Shown: positions 1 to 8,332, counted from the stretch's first letter. The stretch is 32,601 bases of DNA from CAVCAD01 sp036653735 (GCA_036653735.1 JAVVTI010000009.1:1-32601); one strand, 5' to 3'. Translations and numbers: made by a program. The notes: generated by a model not told the origin, from the letters alone.

Positions 1-36
1 TATGTGCTTGATTATACCATAATTATATATAAAAGT

Positions 37-90
37 AAAGGAAATCATTGTTTTAAGGCATTTAAAAGCCTTAATTTTATTATTTCCTTT
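37..90 (-). terminator. Putative terminator at the end of the heat-shock operon
   Basis: Nested inverted repeats: an outer stem of 9 bp (37-45 with 82-90) and an inner stem of 7 bp, TTAAGGC (53-59) with GCCTTAA (68-74). Read on the minus strand the structure is followed by a moderately U-rich stretch. It overlaps the last codons of the small membrane protein gene at 80-370 and is the only plausible end signal for the hrcA-dnaJ operon inside the window. The inner hairpin also has a T-rich flank on the plus strand, so it may act in both directions. Confidence 0.45.
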
Positions 91-370
91 TAATAAATTT
101 TAACTCCTCACTTAAAGTATTAGTATCTATTTTTAATTCAAGAGATTTCTTTATATTATAAATACTATAAAGTCCTAAAGAAAAACCTAATATAGAAGAA
201 AGTATTTCAGTATTTTCTATTTCATTATGTATTATAGGTATAAAACTAGCTATAGATAATAAAAAAGATATACTACTAAGAAATACTTTCTTTCTTATTA
301 GTTTCTTTTTAATTGAAATTTCCTTCTCTAATTTATTAATTTTTTCTACTACAAATCTCTTTTCTATCAT
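80..370 (-). CDS. Small two-helix membrane protein of unknown function
   Basis: A 96-residue protein that I do not recognise. A charged, probably coiled-coil N-terminus (about residues 1-28, rich in Lys and Glu) is followed by two hydrophobic segments (about 30-48 and 59-75) and a basic and acidic C-terminal tail, so both ends probably lie on the same side of the membrane. The ATG at 370 has a GAGG ribosome site 9 bases upstream. It lies 41 bases behind dnaJ in the same orientation and could be the last gene of the heat-shock operon. A weak AT-only hairpin at the dnaJ stop may separate it from that transcript. No function can be assigned. Confidence 0.6.
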   Translation of the reverse strand: MIEKRFVVEKINKLEKEISIKKKLIRKKVFLSSISFLLSIASFIPIIHNEIENTEILSSILGFSLGLYSIYNIKKSLELKIDTNTLSEELKFIKRK

Positions 371-400
371 AAAAATATACCTCTATAATATAAATATATG

Positions 401-438
401 AAAAAATTCTATTATTTATTCAAATCATAGAATTTTTT
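401..438 (-). terminator. Weak AT-only hairpin at the dnaJ stop
   Basis: An 11-bp inverted repeat, AAAAAATTCTA (401-411) and TAGAATTTTTT (428-438), encloses a 16-base loop that contains the last dnaJ codons. On the minus strand it ends in a run of six T. The stem has only one G-C pair, so it is at best a leaky terminator between dnaJ and the small membrane protein. Confidence 0.3.
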
Positions 439-1539
439 AAATATAGAAGAGTCTTCTAGTCCAGTATTTTCTAGTTCTTCTAATAGTTCTCTTTGTTTTC
501 TTGATAATTTACTAGGTATAACTACCTTTATTGTACAGTAGAAATCTCCATTTCTACCCCATCCATCATTTTCTATTCCTTTTCCTTTTAATTTAAGTAT
601 ATCTCCATTTTGAGTACCATCCTCTATTTTTAAATCTACTTTTCCATTAAGAGTTCTTATTTCTTTTGTACATCCTAGAGCAGCTTGAACTATAGTTAAA
701 GGAACTTCAACATAAATATCATTACCTTTTCTTTCAAATAAATCATGTTTAAGTACATTAAATTCTATATAAATATCCCCATTTGGACCACCATTTAAAC
801 CAGCTTCACCTTTACCAGTCATTCTAATTTGTTCTCCAGTATTAATTCCTTTTGGAATATCTATAGTAATAGTTTTAAGTGCTTTCTTAATTCCTTTTCC
901 TCTACATTCAGAGCATACTTCATCATAAGTTACTCCTTCACCATTACAAGCAGAACATACACTTTTAGATGAAAATGATCCAAATATCGTATGACTTTCA
1001 CTTATAACATACCCTTTACCATTACAAGAAGAACACTTAGTTTCTCCAAATCCACCTTTACCATCACATGAACTACAAGTATCATTTATTTCTAATTTAA
1101 AATCTTTTTTACAACCAAATGCTGCTTCTTCAAAAGTTATATCCATCTGATATGCACAGTCTCTTCCTTTTCTCTTACTTGATGATTTTCTAGAATCTCC
1201 ATAATTAAACGAACTATAACCAGAGTTACCTCCCATTAAGTCATCAAATATACTTGAAAAATCAAAACCTCCAAAATCATATCCTCCAGCTCCTCCTGGA
1301 TTAGATCCTCCATTATTATCAAATGCTGCATGACCAAACTGATCATATTGTTTTCTTTTGCCTTCATCAGATAATACAGAGTAAGCTTCTTGAGCTTCTT
1401 TAAATTTTTCAGCACCAGCTTCATCCTTAGAAATATCAGGATGATATTTCTTAGCTAACTTTCTATAAGCACTTTTAATTTCATCATTAGATGCATTTTT
1501 ATCTATACCTAAAACACTATAATAATCTTTCTTTGCCAT
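412..1539 (-). CDS. dnaJ: Chaperone DnaJ (Hsp40)
   Basis: Co-chaperone that delivers unfolded proteins to DnaK and stimulates its ATPase. In order: J domain with the HPD motif (KYHPDIS, about residues 30-40), a Gly/Phe-rich linker, four zinc-binding CxxCxGxG repeats (CSSCDGKG, CSSCNGKG, CSACNGEG, CSECRGKG), and a C-terminal substrate-binding domain. The 375-residue length is usual for type I DnaJ. I place the start at the ATG at 1539 (MAKKDYY), one base after the tldE stop and just behind a GAGGAA ribosome site. An upstream GTG at 1551 would add four residues that fall outside the conserved J domain. It is the last chaperone gene of the hrcA operon, and two TldD-family genes separate it from dnaK. 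Confidence 0.97.
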   Translation of the reverse strand: MAKKDYYSVLGIDKNASNDEIKSAYRKLAKKYHPDISKDEAGAEKFKEAQEAYSVLSDEGKRKQYDQFGHAAFDNNGGSNPGGAGGYDFGGFDFSSIFDDLMGGNSGYSSFNYGDSRKSSSKRKGRDCAYQMDITFEEAAFGCKKDFKLEINDTCSSCDGKGGFGETKCSSCNGKGYVISESHTIFGSFSSKSVCSACNGEGVTYDEVCSECRGKGIKKALKTITIDIPKGINTGEQIRMTGKGEAGLNGGPNGDIYIEFNVLKHDLFERKGNDIYVEVPLTIVQAALGCTKEIRTLNGKVDLKIEDGTQNGDILKLKGKGIENDGWGRNGDFYCTIKVVIPSKLSRKQRELLEELENTGLEDSSIFKKFYDLNK

Positions 1540-1540
1540 T

Positions 1541-2815
1541 TTATTCCTCACTTCCTGTTATTGTAACATCTTTTATCATTAATGATGGAGCTGCTACTAA
1601 ACCCATACTATAGTTAATATCAGATCCAACTAATGTAATACTATTAAATAAAGTAATAAGATTACTAGATATAATAATATCTTTCAAAGTTTTAACCTTT
1701 TTATTATTCTTAATAATATATCCTTCACATAATAATGAAAATTCTCCATTTAATATATTTACACCACTATGCATACCTTCTAAATTATTAATAATAATAC
1801 CGTCATTAAGAATCTTCTTCATACTACTAAAAGAAGTTTCTCCTTTATTAATTGATAAATTATATGCTCCAAATGAATTACCAGTAGATTTAACATTATT
1901 TTTAATAGCATATTCATTATTATATAATTTATTTACAAACACTCCCTTATCAACAACTATTTTATTATATGTAGGCATTCCTTCATTATCAAAGGATCTA
2001 GTTGTAATAAACTTCTTATTAAGAGGTTCATCTAACATACTAATTTTATCAGAAAACACTTTTTTATTATAATAACTTTCTAAAATAGATGTCTTTTTAT
2101 ATATATTCTCTTCCAAAAACATACCTTTAAATGTACTAAGTAATTTTATTACACACTCATTAGTAAGTATTATATTATATTTACTAGTCTTACATACACT
2201 TTGATCTATACTACTACAAAGTTCTTTAATATTTTTAATAATATTACTTTTAATCTTATTAAAGTTATAACTTTTAAGATTAAAACTTACTCGTTTAGTA
2301 TAATTCACATCATTTTTAGTAGCTATTATTTCTGCATCAAATGATATATATGAGTTAGTATCACATATAGAAATATCCTTATTAGTTATTTCTATATCTT
2401 CCTCACTATAATCAAAATATAAAGTAATATTACTAATTAACTTATATTCATCCTTAAGAGTATTTAATGAAATTAAATCTTCTTTAACTTGATTATAGTC
2501 TATTATCAATGGTTTCTTATTTATTTTATGTATTTTTTCATTTTTAGCAAAAGCATTTACATTATTATTATCAAGTAATATAATATTTTCTTTTAACACT
2601 CTAATAATACTATCTGTGTCTTTAATATTTTCAACATTTATAGTTATAGTCTTATTATTTATTAATGCTTTTATTAAATATGAATATACAATACCAGTAT
2701 TAAAAGCATTTATTTTATCATTAAATACTTCTATAGAAGTATTATTTTCTTTTCTTTTATTTACTTGTACTATTATATTTTCTTTATAACATTTTTCTAT
2801 TAATTCTTTAATCAA
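1541..2815 (-). CDS. tldE: TldE/PmbA-family subunit of the TldD/TldE protease
   Basis: Non-catalytic partner of the TldD/TldE metalloprotease, which in Enterobacteria matures microcin B17 and degrades unfolded CcdA-like peptides. The 424-residue protein has the C-terminal PmbA pattern (a MHSGVNILNGEFSL-type segment, then a closing beta region ending in SLMIKDVTITG) and lacks the HExxxH zinc motif seen in its neighbour, as expected for TldE. It starts with TTG at 2815. An AGGAGG sequence five bases upstream supports that choice, and the start overlaps the tldD stop by 8 bases, so translation is probably coupled. The N-terminal half is poorly conserved and Asn/Lys-rich, like much of this genome. 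Confidence 0.88.
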   Translation of the reverse strand: MIKELIEKCYKENIIVQVNKRKENNTSIEVFNDKINAFNTGIVYSYLIKALINNKTITINVENIKDTDSIIRVLKENIILLDNNNVNAFAKNEKIHKINKKPLIIDYNQVKEDLISLNTLKDEYKLISNITLYFDYSEEDIEITNKDISICDTNSYISFDAEIIATKNDVNYTKRVSFNLKSYNFNKIKSNIIKNIKELCSSIDQSVCKTSKYNIILTNECVIKLLSTFKGMFLEENIYKKTSILESYYNKKVFSDKISMLDEPLNKKFITTRSFDNEGMPTYNKIVVDKGVFVNKLYNNEYAIKNNVKSTGNSFGAYNLSINKGETSFSSMKKILNDGIIINNLEGMHSGVNILNGEFSLLCEGYIIKNNKKVKTLKDIIISSNLITLFNSITLVGSDINYSMGLVAAPSLMIKDVTITGSEE

Positions 2816-4175
2816 GAGTACCTCCTACTAAAATAGATGATAATTTAATAGTAGGTTGTCCTATTGTTACTGGAATATATCCACTATCACTACCACAATA
2901 TCCACTATCAAGTGAAAAATCATTACTTACCATTTCTACATTATTAAGTATTTCTAAAGTATTTCCTATCAAACTAATACTCTTTAATGGAACAGTTATC
3001 TTACCATTTTCTATTAGATATGCTTCCTTAACTGCAAAGTTAAAGTTTCCAGTAATAGTATCTACACTTCCACCACCCATAGATGTGGCATAAATCCCTC
3101 TTTTAATACTTTTAATCATATCTTCTATATTATCATTTCCTATATCTAAAAATGTATTATTCATTCTAGAAGTAGGCTCAAACTTATAACTTTCTCTTCT
3201 ACCAGAAGAAGTAATATCCATTTTCATTTTCTTAGAATTAAGCTCATCTACTAAACAATTAACTAAAATACCATCTTTAATAAGAATATTTCTTTTAGTA
3301 ATATTACCTTCATCATCATAAAAGGTTGTACCAAACTTATCTGGTAAAGTACCATCATCTATAATATTTACTTTTTTAGACGCTATTTGTTTATTAAGCT
3401 TATTATTTAAAACAGATACATTTTTTACTAAAGATGTAGCTTCCATTGCATGACCACATGCTTCATGAAATATAACTCCACCAAAACCTGATGCTAATAT
3501 AACTGGCATTTGACCACCAGCTAAATCTTTAGCATCTAAGTTTTCAATAGCCTTTTTAGTAGTTTTATCTAAAAATGGTGTTATAGTCTCTTTATTAATA
3601 AAATCATTATAATTATTACTTCCAGCTCTATAAGAACTAGATGCATTTATACCATTTCTACTAGTTAAAACAGTAAAAGATAGTACACATGAATATCTAG
3701 TATCATTAACTATTTTACCACTTATTTTAGCTATTTTTATCTTCTGCTTACTATAACTATATGAAATACTAACTTGAGTTATAAGAGGACTAATATTTCT
3801 AATATATTTATCTATATATAACAAGAATTCCTTCTTATCTTCATTAGGTATTACATCACACTTCTTTTCCTTACTAAATATTTCTGTTAAAGAAACATGT
3901 TTCATTCTATTATTATAATTAAAATTACTTTTTAATTTATTAGATAAAGAAAATAAACTAGTCTCATCTTTTTCATTTGTATATCCATATACTTTATTAT
4001 CATTATAAGCTAATCTTATTCCTAGTCCATTTATGTTACTAGTATTTACTTTATCTATTTTCTTATCAATTAAAGAAATAGAAGTAGTAGTTTTATCTTC
4101 ATAATATAATTCACTATAAAGAGCCCCAGTAGATAAAGTATCATTAATTAATCTTTCTAAAAGATCTTTACTCAT
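2808..4175 (-). CDS. tldD: TldD-family zinc metalloprotease (catalytic subunit)
   Basis: Catalytic half of the TldD/TldE heterodimer, a cytoplasmic protease with an internal active-site chamber that takes extended peptides. The zinc motif HEACGH (His237, Glu238, His242) lies in the typical FGGVIFHEACGHAMEA context. The C-terminal GYCGSDSGYIPVTIGQP segment supplies the expected Cys. Length 455 residues fits the family. The ATG at 4175 has GGAGG four bases upstream. It follows dnaK by 60 bases, after a 13-bp hairpin, and overlaps tldE. Its place between dnaK and dnaJ suggests heat-shock co-regulation and a protein quality-control role; that is inference from position, and no microcin-like precursor was seen nearby. 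Confidence 0.93.
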   Translation of the reverse strand: MSKDLLERLINDTLSTGALYSELYYEDKTTTSISLIDKKIDKVNTSNINGLGIRLAYNDNKVYGYTNEKDETSLFSLSNKLKSNFNYNNRMKHVSLTEIFSKEKKCDVIPNEDKKEFLLYIDKYIRNISPLITQVSISYSYSKQKIKIAKISGKIVNDTRYSCVLSFTVLTSRNGINASSSYRAGSNNYNDFINKETITPFLDKTTKKAIENLDAKDLAGGQMPVILASGFGGVIFHEACGHAMEATSLVKNVSVLNNKLNKQIASKKVNIIDDGTLPDKFGTTFYDDEGNITKRNILIKDGILVNCLVDELNSKKMKMDITSSGRRESYKFEPTSRMNNTFLDIGNDNIEDMIKSIKRGIYATSMGGGSVDTITGNFNFAVKEAYLIENGKITVPLKSISLIGNTLEILNNVEMVSNDFSLDSGYCGSDSGYIPVTIGQPTIKLSSILVGGTLD

Positions 4176-4208
4176 TAATCCTCCTATTTAAAAGTTTATT
4201 ATCAAGAA

Positions 4209-4236
4209 AATATTAAGAGCTAAAGCTCTTAATATT
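4209..4236 (-). terminator. 13-bp hairpin between dnaK and tldD
   Basis: Perfect inverted repeat AATATTAAGAGCT (4209-4221) and AGCTCTTAATATT (4224-4236), starting at the last base of the dnaK stop codon. On the minus strand it runs into TTTTCTTGATAA, a weak U-tract, so partial termination or an RNA-processing and stability element is more likely than full termination. It would lower expression of tldD, tldE and dnaJ relative to dnaK. Confidence 0.5.
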
Positions 4237-6062
4237 TACTTCTCTTCATATTTAGCTTCTTTAACATTATCTTCTTTTGTATCTTCATCATTAGTAGTTT
4301 CTTTATTATCAGCATTTTCTTGAGAAGCTTTATTCATTTCTTCATAAACACGTGTTGATAAAGCCATTGACTTTTCACTTAGTTTTTCTGTTTTCTTCTT
4401 AATATCATCAAAATCAGTACCTTCTAAAGACTTCTTAAGATCATCAATTAAAGTTTCTATTTCTTTCTTTTCATCATCTTTAACTTTTTCACCTAGATCT
4501 TTTAACGCTTTTTCAGTTGCAAATACCATTTGCTCAGCATCATTTCTAGTAACTGATTCTTCTTTTTTCTTTTCATCAGCTTCTTTATTTGCTTCTGCTT
4601 CTTTTACCATCTTATCAATTTCTTCCTCTGATAAAGAAGTAGTAGAAGTTATAGTAATAGCTTGCTCTTTTCCAGTACCTAAATCTTTAGCCTTAACATT
4701 TACTATACCATTAGAATCAATATCAAATGATACTTCTATTTGTGGTACTCCTCTAGGTGCTGGAGGTATATTTGTTAAATTAAATCTTCCTAAAGTTTTA
4801 TTATCTGTTGCCATAGGTCTTTCACCTTGAAGTACATGTATATCTACAGCTGGTTGATTATCAGCAGCTGTTGAGAATACTTGACTTTTAGTTGTAGGAA
4901 TAGTAGTATTCCTTGCTATCAAAGTAGTCATAACATTACCTAGTGTTTCAATACCTAAAGAAAGTGGTGTTACATCAAGAAGTACTAAATCATCTACTTC
5001 TCCAGTTAAAACTCCTCCTTGTATTGCAGCTCCCATAGCAACTACTTCATCTGGATTTACTTCTTTTGATGGTTCTTTACCTAATTCTTCTTTTACAACT
5101 TGTTGTACAAGAGGAATACGACTAGATCCACCTACTAAAATAACTTTATCGATTTTATCCTTAGTAAGAGATGCCTCTTTAATTGAATCACGAACTTGTT
5201 TTCTAGTAGTTTCTACTAAATCCTTAATTAAATCTTCAAATTTAGCACGAGACAAACTCATTTCTAAATGAAGTGGTCCATTTTGCCCTTGTGTTATAAA
5301 AGGTAAACTTATTTGAGTAGTAACTACTCCACTTAAATCTTTCTTAGCTTTTTCAGCACCTTCCTTAAGTCTTTGCATAGCAAGTTTATCTTTAGATAAA
5401 TCTATAGCATTTTCTTTCTTAAATTCACTAACTAAGTAATCAATAACTTTATTATCAAAGTCATCTCCTCCTAGGCGATTATTACCGCAAGTAGATTTAA
5501 CCTCAAAAACTCCATCACCAAGCTCTAAGACAGAAACATCAAATGTTCCTCCTCCTAAATCATATACTAAAATAGTTTGATTTTTATCTTGCTTATCAAG
5601 TCCATACGCTAAAGCTGCAGCTGTTGGTTCATTAATAATTCTCTCAACAGTTAAACCTGCTATCTTTCCTGCATTCTTAGTAGCTTGACGTTCTGCATCA
5701 TTAAAATATGCTGGTACTGTAATAACAGCTCTATCTACTTTAGTTCCTAAATAAGCCTCAGCACTTTGTTTTAAATTAGCAAGTATTTTAGCACTTATTT
5801 CCTCTGGTGTATATTTTTTTCCTGCTGCTTCAACTTTTTCATTAGTTCCCATTTTTCTTTTAATTGAGGAAATAACATCTGTTGAAGTAAGTGCTTCACG
5901 TTTTGCAACATCACCTACTTTTTCTTCTCCCCCTTTAAAACTTACTACAGATGGAGTAGTTCTATTTCCTTCGGCATTTGGTATTACTTTTGCCTCTCCA
6001 CCTTCTAGAACACTAACACAACTATTAGTTGTTCCTAAATCTATACCTATAATTTTACTCAT
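4236..6062 (-). CDS. dnaK: Chaperone DnaK (Hsp70)
   Basis: ATP-dependent Hsp70 that binds exposed hydrophobic stretches of nascent or damaged proteins, with DnaJ and GrpE as co-chaperones. The N-terminal nucleotide-binding domain begins IIGIDLGTTNSCVSV and carries the Hsp70 signatures VYDLGGGTFDVSVL and VILVGGSSRIPLVQ. The substrate-binding domain follows (LLDVTPLSLGIETLG), then a helical lid and an acidic Glu/Lys/Asp-rich tail. Length 608 residues is standard for Gram-positive DnaK. AAGGAG lies nine bases before the ATG at 6062. It is third in the HrcA-controlled operon, 25 bases behind grpE. Confidence 0.99.
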   Translation of the reverse strand: MSKIIGIDLGTTNSCVSVLEGGEAKVIPNAEGNRTTPSVVSFKGGEEKVGDVAKREALTSTDVISSIKRKMGTNEKVEAAGKKYTPEEISAKILANLKQSAEAYLGTKVDRAVITVPAYFNDAERQATKNAGKIAGLTVERIINEPTAAALAYGLDKQDKNQTILVYDLGGGTFDVSVLELGDGVFEVKSTCGNNRLGGDDFDNKVIDYLVSEFKKENAIDLSKDKLAMQRLKEGAEKAKKDLSGVVTTQISLPFITQGQNGPLHLEMSLSRAKFEDLIKDLVETTRKQVRDSIKEASLTKDKIDKVILVGGSSRIPLVQQVVKEELGKEPSKEVNPDEVVAMGAAIQGGVLTGEVDDLVLLDVTPLSLGIETLGNVMTTLIARNTTIPTTKSQVFSTAADNQPAVDIHVLQGERPMATDNKTLGRFNLTNIPPAPRGVPQIEVSFDIDSNGIVNVKAKDLGTGKEQAITITSTTSLSEEEIDKMVKEAEANKEADEKKKEESVTRNDAEQMVFATEKALKDLGEKVKDDEKKEIETLIDDLKKSLEGTDFDDIKKKTEKLSEKSMALSTRVYEEMNKASQENADNKETTNDEDTKEDNVKEAKYEEK

Positions 6063-6087
6063 AATTTTTTCTCCTTTTCTTTTTTTA

Positions 6088-6573
6088 TTATTTATTAACT
6101 TTAACCATTGCTGGTCTTATAAGTTTTTCTTTGTATGTATACCCTTTAGTATATACTTCAAGCACTACATTTGCTGGTTTATTTTCATCATGTTCAACTA
6201 GTACTGCTTCTTCCATATTAGGATCAAACTCTTTACCTAAGCAGTCTACTTCTTTTACTTCTAAGACAGTAAACATACTTTGAACTGATGCATAAATCAT
6301 CTTAAATCCATCAAGAAATTTACTAACTTCATCAGATAAATCGTTATCATCCATCTTAAAAGCTCTCTCAAAGTTATCACTAATAGCAAGTAACTGTACT
6401 ATAATATCTTGTCCTTCATACTTAAGTCTATCAGAATTTTCTTTTTCACTTCTTATTTTAAAATTCATAAATTCAGCTTGAAGTCTCATATATTTGTCTT
6501 GCATAATTTCTAATTCATCTGTATTATTAATCTTTTCTTCTTTTTCTACCTTGTTTACTTTTTTCTTTTCCAT
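6088..6573 (-). CDS. grpE: Nucleotide exchange factor GrpE
   Basis: Releases ADP from DnaK and so resets the chaperone cycle. At 161 residues it is short but typical of small genomes. It has a charged, disordered N-terminus (about 1-20), a long dimerising helix (about 25-80, including LQAEFMNFKIRSEKEN) and the C-terminal beta domain ending in VYTKGYTYKEKLIRPAMVKV, the GrpE signature. It sits directly between hrcA (16-base gap) and dnaK, the classical order. Confidence 0.97.
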   Translation of the reverse strand: MEKKKVNKVEKEEKINNTDELEIMQDKYMRLQAEFMNFKIRSEKENSDRLKYEGQDIIVQLLAISDNFERAFKMDDNDLSDEVSKFLDGFKMIYASVQSMFTVLEVKEVDCLGKEFDPNMEEAVLVEHDENKPANVVLEVYTKGYTYKEKLIRPAMVKVNK

Positions 6574-6589
6574 AATATTTTTCCTTTCT

Positions 6590-7591
6590 TTATGTTTTAT
6601 TACTTCCTTCTATATGTTTTTTAATATACTCAAGTAAAGTAACAACTCTTTCATACTCCATCCTTTTAGGTCCTATTATAGCTAAAGTACCCTCAGTATC
6701 ACCTGTTTTATATTTAGTTTTGATAATTGTTACATTATCATCTAGTTCACTTTCTGTTCCAATATATACTTTTACCTCATCATTAGTTTCTTCAATTTTA
6801 CTTATAATATCTTTACTTTCAAATTTACCTATAATATTTTTAATATTATCAACTGTATCAAACTCAGGCTGTTTTAACATATTGGTCTTACCTGAAAAGT
6901 GTACATCTTTTTCAGATGTAAAATTGCTTAAAGCTTCATAAAATGCATTATATAGAACTTCATAGTTTTTTACATAAGAACTAATAATTGGTTTTATTTC
7001 AAACTCAAGCTTAGCTCCTACTTCATCTACTGGTGTTCCATGAAGCATTTTATTAAGTAGTTCAGTTACCTTCATTATCTCTTTAGAATCAACTGAAGCA
7101 AGTAAATTAATTTCTTTACTCTCTACATGTCCCTTATTAGTAATAACTATTGCTATAATTTTATTACTATTAATTGGTATAACCTCTACTCTTTCTAGCA
7201 AGTTTTCTTTTGAAGCACCTCCTAATATAACAGAAGTATAATTAGTTAAATCACTTACTATTTCTAAACTCTTAGCTATTGCATCATTTAGATTAAGACT
7301 ATGATTTGAGAATATTGTTTGCAGTTTAAGCATATCTTCTCCACTAATCTTTTTAGTTTCCATTAAATTATCTACATAATATCTGTAGCCTTTTTGAGAT
7401 GGCACTCTTCCAGAGGAAATATGTGTTTTTTCTAAATATCCATCATTTTCAAGATTAACCATATCATTTCTAATAGTTGCCGATGAACATTTTAATTTTT
7501 TACATATTGATTTACTACCAACAGGTCTAGCAGTCTTAATATATGACTCAACTATAAGCTTTAAAAGCTCACATTGTCTTGTTCCTATCAC
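6590..7591 (-). CDS. hrcA: Heat-inducible transcription repressor HrcA
   Basis: Repressor of class I heat-shock genes that binds CIRCE operators and depends on GroEL for activity. The 333-residue protein has an N-terminal winged helix (TRQCELLKLIVESYIKTARPVGSK, then CSSATIRNDMVNLENDGYLEK and SGRVPSQKGYRYYVD) and the C-terminal GAF-like and dimerisation region (TLAIIGPKRMEYERVVTLLEYI). It starts with GTG at 7591, seven bases after a strong AAGGAGGAG site; no ATG fits the conserved N-terminus. As first gene of the operon behind two CIRCE elements, it represses its own synthesis. Confidence 0.98.
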   Translation of the reverse strand: MIGTRQCELLKLIVESYIKTARPVGSKSICKKLKCSSATIRNDMVNLENDGYLEKTHISSGRVPSQKGYRYYVDNLMETKKISGEDMLKLQTIFSNHSLNLNDAIAKSLEIVSDLTNYTSVILGGASKENLLERVEVIPINSNKIIAIVITNKGHVESKEINLLASVDSKEIMKVTELLNKMLHGTPVDEVGAKLEFEIKPIISSYVKNYEVLYNAFYEALSNFTSEKDVHFSGKTNMLKQPEFDTVDNIKNIIGKFESKDIISKIEETNDEVKVYIGTESELDDNVTIIKTKYKTGDTEGTLAIIGPKRMEYERVVTLLEYIKKHIEGSNKT

Positions 7592-7607
7592 ACAAAATCT
7601 CCTCCTT

Positions 7608-7633
7608 TTAGCACTATAATTTTTCAGTGCTAT
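7608..7633 (-). promoter_or_regulatory. CIRCE operator 1 (promoter-proximal to hrcA)
   Basis: Inverted repeat TAGCACT (7609-7615) and AGTGCTA (7626-7632) in the context TTAGCACT...AGTGCTAT, matching the CIRCE consensus TTAGCACTC-N9-GAGTGCTAA except that the spacing is one base shorter. It lies between the -10 box and the hrcA ribosome site, near the expected transcription start, where HrcA binding would block initiation; the RNA form could also sequester the ribosome site. Confidence 0.85.
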
Positions 7634-7637
7634 TTAC

Positions 7638-7666
7638 ATTATATTATTATATTCTAGCATTGTCAA
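7638..7666 (-). promoter_or_regulatory. Consensus SigA promoter of the hrcA operon
   Basis: On the minus strand a perfect -35 TTGACA (7661-7666), a 17-base spacer and a perfect -10 TATAAT (7638-7643). The -35 box overlaps CIRCE operator 2, and CIRCE operator 1 lies immediately downstream of the -10 box. This is the strongest promoter sequence seen in the window, as expected for a gene set held down by a repressor. Confidence 0.93.
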
Positions 7667-7680
7667 GTTATGAGTGCTAA
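7654..7680 (-). promoter_or_regulatory. CIRCE operator 2 (overlapping the -35 box)
   Basis: The half-site GAGTGCTAA (7672-7680) matches the CIRCE consensus perfectly. At exactly the consensus 9-base spacing lies a degenerate half CTAGCATTG (7654-7662) that keeps six of nine positions. HrcA bound here would cover the -35 hexamer. Together with operator 1 it brackets the promoter. Confidence 0.8.
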
Positions 7681-7702
7681 TTTTACAAAAAAATTTAAAC
7701 TA

Positions 7703-7729
7703 ATTAAAAAAACTAGCTTTCACTAGTTT
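7703..7729 (-). terminator. Rho-independent terminator after rpmA
   Basis: Stem AAACTAG (7710-7716) with CTAGTTT (7723-7729) and a 6-base loop. On the minus strand the second arm runs straight into a stretch of T (CTAGTTTTTTTAATT). It overlaps the rpmA stop codon and separates the ribosomal protein operon from the hrcA promoter. Confidence 0.75.
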
Positions 7730-8018
7730 CTGTTGAGGCACAATAAACGCTAACTTGCTTTTTATCTCTACCTTTTCTTTCGTATTTTACAATTCCATCA
7801 ACTTTAGAATATACGGTATGATCTTTTCCTAACCCTGTATTAACTCCAGGATATATTCTAGTTCCTCTTTGACGATATATTATAGCTCCAGCTTTTGCAG
7901 TTTGACCATCACTTAATTTAGCTCCAAGTCTTCTTCCAGCAGAATCTCTACCATTTTTAGTAGAACCTACTCCTTTTTTAGATGCAAATAACTGTATATT
8001 TAATTTCATCATATTCAT
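7713..8018 (-). CDS. rpmA: 50S ribosomal protein L27, with cleavable N-terminal extension
   Basis: Large-subunit protein whose N-terminus reaches the peptidyl transferase centre. The core ASKKGVGSTKNGRDS...RLGAKLSDGQ...IIYRQRGTRIYPG is unmistakable. It has the Gram-positive extension ending KLNIQLF, which the Prp protease removes between Phe11 and Ala12 to expose the mature N-terminus; Prp is encoded just upstream. I use the ATG at 8018, 11 bases after AAGGAGG, although the ATGs at codons 3 and 4 would also encode the cleavage site. The C-terminal CASTETSES tail is not part of the conserved core. Last gene of rplU-prp-rpmA. Confidence 0.97.
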   Translation of the reverse strand: MNMMKLNIQLFASKKGVGSTKNGRDSAGRRLGAKLSDGQTAKAGAIIYRQRGTRIYPGVNTGLGKDHTVYSKVDGIVKYERKGRDKKQVSVYCASTETSES

Positions 8019-8024
8019 GGGATA

Positions 8025-8330
8025 TTATTCCTCCTTTATTTTTATATTTTTTCTATAAGTATTTTCAAGTTCATATAATAAGTTAATCATATTATCAATT
8101 AATGTATTAGTAATATTATCTTTCTTTAGATTAATAAGGGCAAAATCATTAGTTTCATTATACTTAATAGCTTCTTTATCAAAACTAATTATAGCATTAA
8201 CAGTAGTTATTAATATACTACTAACTGATGCACATACTATATCTTTACCAGAAACACAATAATTAGAGTGTCCTTTTATTAAAACTTCAGTAATAATATT
8301 ACTTTCTTTTTTAATAGTAATATTAATCAT
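8025..8330 (-). CDS. prp: Ribosomal-processing cysteine protease Prp
   Basis: Cysteine protease (YsxB family) that trims the N-terminal extension from L27. The 101-residue protein shows the conserved GHSNYCVSGKDIVCASVS segment, with catalytic His21 and Cys33. Its position between rplU and rpmA is the diagnostic gene order. The presence of both Prp and a cleavage-site L27 means this processing step is intact here. It begins two bases after the rplU stop and ends six bases before rpmA. Confidence 0.95.
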   Translation of the reverse strand: MINITIKKESNIITEVLIKGHSNYCVSGKDIVCASVSSILITTVNAIISFDKEAIKYNETNDFALINLKKDNITNTLIDNMINLLYELENTYRKNIKIKEE

Positions 8331-8332
8331 AA

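Noticed and set aside
1236..1424. Minus-strand open frame inside dnaJ
   Set aside because: It lies in another frame within the well-conserved dnaJ gene and has low-complexity composition; it is a shadow.
1541..4175. A microcin or RiPP cluster around TldD/TldE
   Set aside because: No small precursor gene, cyclodehydratase, transporter or immunity gene is near; the pair sits in a chaperone operon.
6720..6941. Plus-strand open frame opposite hrcA
   Set aside because: It is antisense to the conserved C-terminal part of HrcA, with Ser/Leu-rich translation typical of the complement of AT-rich coding DNA.
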